This document shows positions 62,618 to 64,000 of a stretch of 64,000 nt of DNA, piece after piece; position 1 is the stretch's first letter, and each line of letters starts with the position of its first letter. The position numbers and the translations under genes are program-made. Under the pieces are notes generated by a model. The model did no database searches and had not been told where the DNA came from. It saw only the letters and a list, made by a program, of their open reading frames with translations. The stretch comes from Kitasatospora paranensis. Its GTDB lineage: Bacteria > Actinomycetota > Actinomycetes > Streptomycetales > Streptomycetaceae. The stretch spans positions 3,844,001-3,908,000 of the forward strand of contig NZ_BAABKV010000001.1 of assembly GCF_039544005.1 (NCBI RefSeq). The letters are read 5' to 3'.

Positions 62618-63484
62618 GTGGCAGCAGCAGAGACCGCGAAGCGCAAGAAGTCCGGCAAGAACGGCCCGGGGACGGCCCCGGCGGTCGTCGACCTGGCGAT
62701 GCCGACCATCCGTCCCGAAGTCCCGCTCGACTTCGCGCGCGCCTGGGCGGAGTTCACCGACCCGGCCGACGACGAGCAGGTGTTCCGCTGCGACCTCACC
62801 TGGCTGACCTCCCGCTGGGGGTGCATCTTCGGCCAGGGCTGCCACGGGATCCGCCCCGGGCGGGGCGAGTCGGACGGCTGCTGCACGCTCGGCGCGCACT
62901 ACTCCGACGAGGACGACGAGCAGCGGGTGGCCGGCCACGCGGCCCGGCTGACCCCGGACATCTGGGAGAACATCGGGCACGGCACCGACGCCAAGGGCCG
63001 GATCCGGCTCGACGGCGGCATCACGATGTTCGACGAGGACGGCGACCGGCAGACCCGGCGGATCGACGGCGCCTGCCTGTTCCGCAACAGCCCGGGCTTC
63101 CCGGGCGGCGGCGGCTGCGCACTGCACATCCTCGCCCTGAAGGAGGGCCGGGAGCCGCTGGAGACCAAGCCGGACGTCTGCTGGCAGCTTCCGATCCGCC
63201 GCACCTACGACTGGATCGACCGCCCCGACGACACCCGCTACCTGCAGGTGACGATCGGCGAGTACGACCGGCGCGGCTGGGGCCCGGGCGGCCACGACCT
63301 GCACTGGTGGTGCACCGGCAGCCCGGAGGCGCACAACGCGCCCGACCCGGTGTACGTCGGCTACCGCGCCGAGCTCACCGAGCTGATGGGACCCGAGGCG
63401 TACGCGGTGCTGGTGGAGCTGTGCGAGCAGCGGATCGCCACCAAGGGCCACAAGAAGCTCGCGCCCCACCCCGCGGACCAGTAG
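62618..63484 (+). CDS. Conserved Cys-rich protein of unknown function
   Basis: A 288-residue soluble protein conserved in actinobacteria. It starts [20 protein letters not shown] after GTG at 62618. The core has eight or more Cys, many in a cluster ([20 protein letters not shown], then [10 protein letters not shown]), followed by [30 protein letters not shown] and VELCEQ. This arrangement resembles the YkgJ/DUF3109-like families thought to bind zinc or an Fe-S cluster. No partner gene is linked; it diverges from the WXG100 gene. Confidence 0.72.
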   Translation: MAAAETAKRKKSGKNGPGTAPAVVDLAMPTIRPEVPLDFARAWAEFTDPADDEQVFRCDLTWLTSRWGCIFGQGCHGIRPGRGESDGCCTLGAHYSDEDDEQRVAGHAARLTPDIWENIGHGTDAKGRIRLDGGITMFDEDGDRQTRRIDGACLFRNSPGFPGGGGCALHILALKEGREPLETKPDVCWQLPIRRTYDWIDRPDDTRYLQVTIGEYDRRGWGPGGHDLHWWCTGSPEAHNAPDPVYVGYRAELTELMGPEAYAVLVELCEQRIATKGHKKLAPHPADQ

Positions 63485-63509
63485 ACCGGCAGACCGCCGG
63501 GGCGCCGCC

Positions 63510-64000
63510 CTACTTGTCGATGTCGCCGACGACGAAGAACATCGAGCCGAGGATCGCGACCATGTCGGCGACCAGGGTGCCCGGCAGCAGCTCGGTCAGC
63601 ACCTGGATGTTGTTGTAGGACGCCGAGCGGAGCTTGAGCCGCCACGGCGTCTTGTCGCCGCGGGACACCAGGTAGTAGCCGTTGATCCCGAGCGGGTTCT
63701 CCGTCCAGGCGTACGTGGTGCCCTCGGGGGCCTTGAGCACCTTGGGCAGCCGCAGGTTGACCGGGCCCGGGGCGAGGCCGGCCAGCCGGTCCAGGCAGGC
63801 GTCGGCGAGGTCGAGGGAGTTGGCGGTCTGCTCCAGCAGGCACTCGAAGCGGGCCAGGCAGTCGCCCTCCTCGCGGGTGACCACGGTCAGCACGTCCTGC
63901 AGCTCGCCGTACGCCAGGTAGGGCTCGTCCCGGCGCAGGTCGAAGTCGACGCCGCTGGCGCGGGCGATCGGGCCGCTGGCCCCGTAGGCGTGGACCTGGT
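63510..64000 (-). CDS. nuoD: NADH-quinone oxidoreductase subunit D, 5' part outside the window
   Basis: C-terminal ~163 residues of the 49-kDa-type subunit of complex [85 protein letters not shown] and the end [12 protein letters not shown]. It matches the NuoD2-type subunit of the second, partial nuo cluster of Streptomyces. The gene runs leftward and its start is beyond base 64,000. Confidence 0.88.
   Translation of the reverse strand, partial: QVHAYGASGPIARASGVDFDLRRDEPYLAYGELQDVLTVVTREEGDCLARFECLLEQTANSLDLADACLDRLAGLAPGPVNLRLPKVLKAPEGTTYAWTENPLGINGYYLVSRGDKTPWRLKLRSASYNNIQVLTELLPGTLVADMVAILGSMFFVVGDIDK

Overview
The window is very GC-rich actinobacterial DNA with dense genes, frequent GTG starts and G/C-biased third codon positions. 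Chaplins, rodlin-like proteins, the sigma factor BldN with its anti-sigma RsbN, a rex-hemACD operon, the futalosine menaquinone genes mqnL/mqnP and an AccB/AccE acyl-CoA carboxylase pair all point to a sporulating, filamentous Streptomycetaceae (Streptomyces, Kitasatospora or a close relative). Most of the window is core chromosome. I saw no rRNA, tRNA, CRISPR array or insertion sequence.

Layout. 0-4.2 kb: the end of a flavoprotein with HEAT repeats, menaquinone genes mqnP-mqnL, and a small PLDc_N membrane protein. 4.6-6.5 kb: acyl-CoA carboxylase beta and epsilon subunits. 7.0-11.3 kb: the System II cytochrome c maturation operon (resA, ccdA, resB, ccsB). 11.4-13.4 kb: a histidine phosphatase and hemL. 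13.8-20.2 kb: mixed genes including a conserved unknown, DUF4262, an HTH protein, a PrmC-like methyltransferase, DUF4291 and a secreted SGNH hydrolase-lectin. 20.6-25.3 kb: a cell-surface cluster of four short chaplins, two rodlin-like proteins and three secreted proteins of unknown function. 25.4-31.5 kb: haem genes hemB, hemD (fused to a methyltransferase), hemC and hemA under Rex, with a Rex operator. 31.5-39.3 kb: exonuclease, glutaredoxin, HAD phosphatase, bldN-rsbN, acyltransferase, NAD-epimerase, a 32-codon ribosomal-type peptide and an excisionase-like HTH protein. 39.6-57.4 kb: mostly metabolic and housekeeping genes (acuC, MFS transporter, proC, uracil permease, Lrp regulator with a trans-sulfuration enzyme, ilvD, Ppx/GppA) and a decayed secreted esterase. 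57.5-62.3 kb: a type VII-style module of a WXG100-like protein, a large polymorphic toxin and a SUKH-4 partner. 62.6-64 kb: a Cys-rich conserved protein and the end of a second-type NuoD.

How the genes work together. The res operon, hemL, the rex-hem operon, menaquinone genes and nuoD all serve respiration and its redox control. bldN-rsbN lies about 10 kb from the chaplin/rodlin cluster, and a sequence close to the sigma-BldN promoter consensus sits about 100 bases before the first rodlin gene, which suggests the regulator and its targets are both in this window.

Caution on sequence quality. At least 14 otherwise conserved genes are broken by apparent loss of one base in a G or C run (resA twice, resB, hemL, bldN twice and others). 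The uniform type of error, including in essential genes, indicates homopolymer undercalls in the consensus rather than real pseudogenes. I annotate those genes at full length and give each site. The esterase near 44 kb differs: it also has an in-frame stop and an internal loss, and is probably truly dead.
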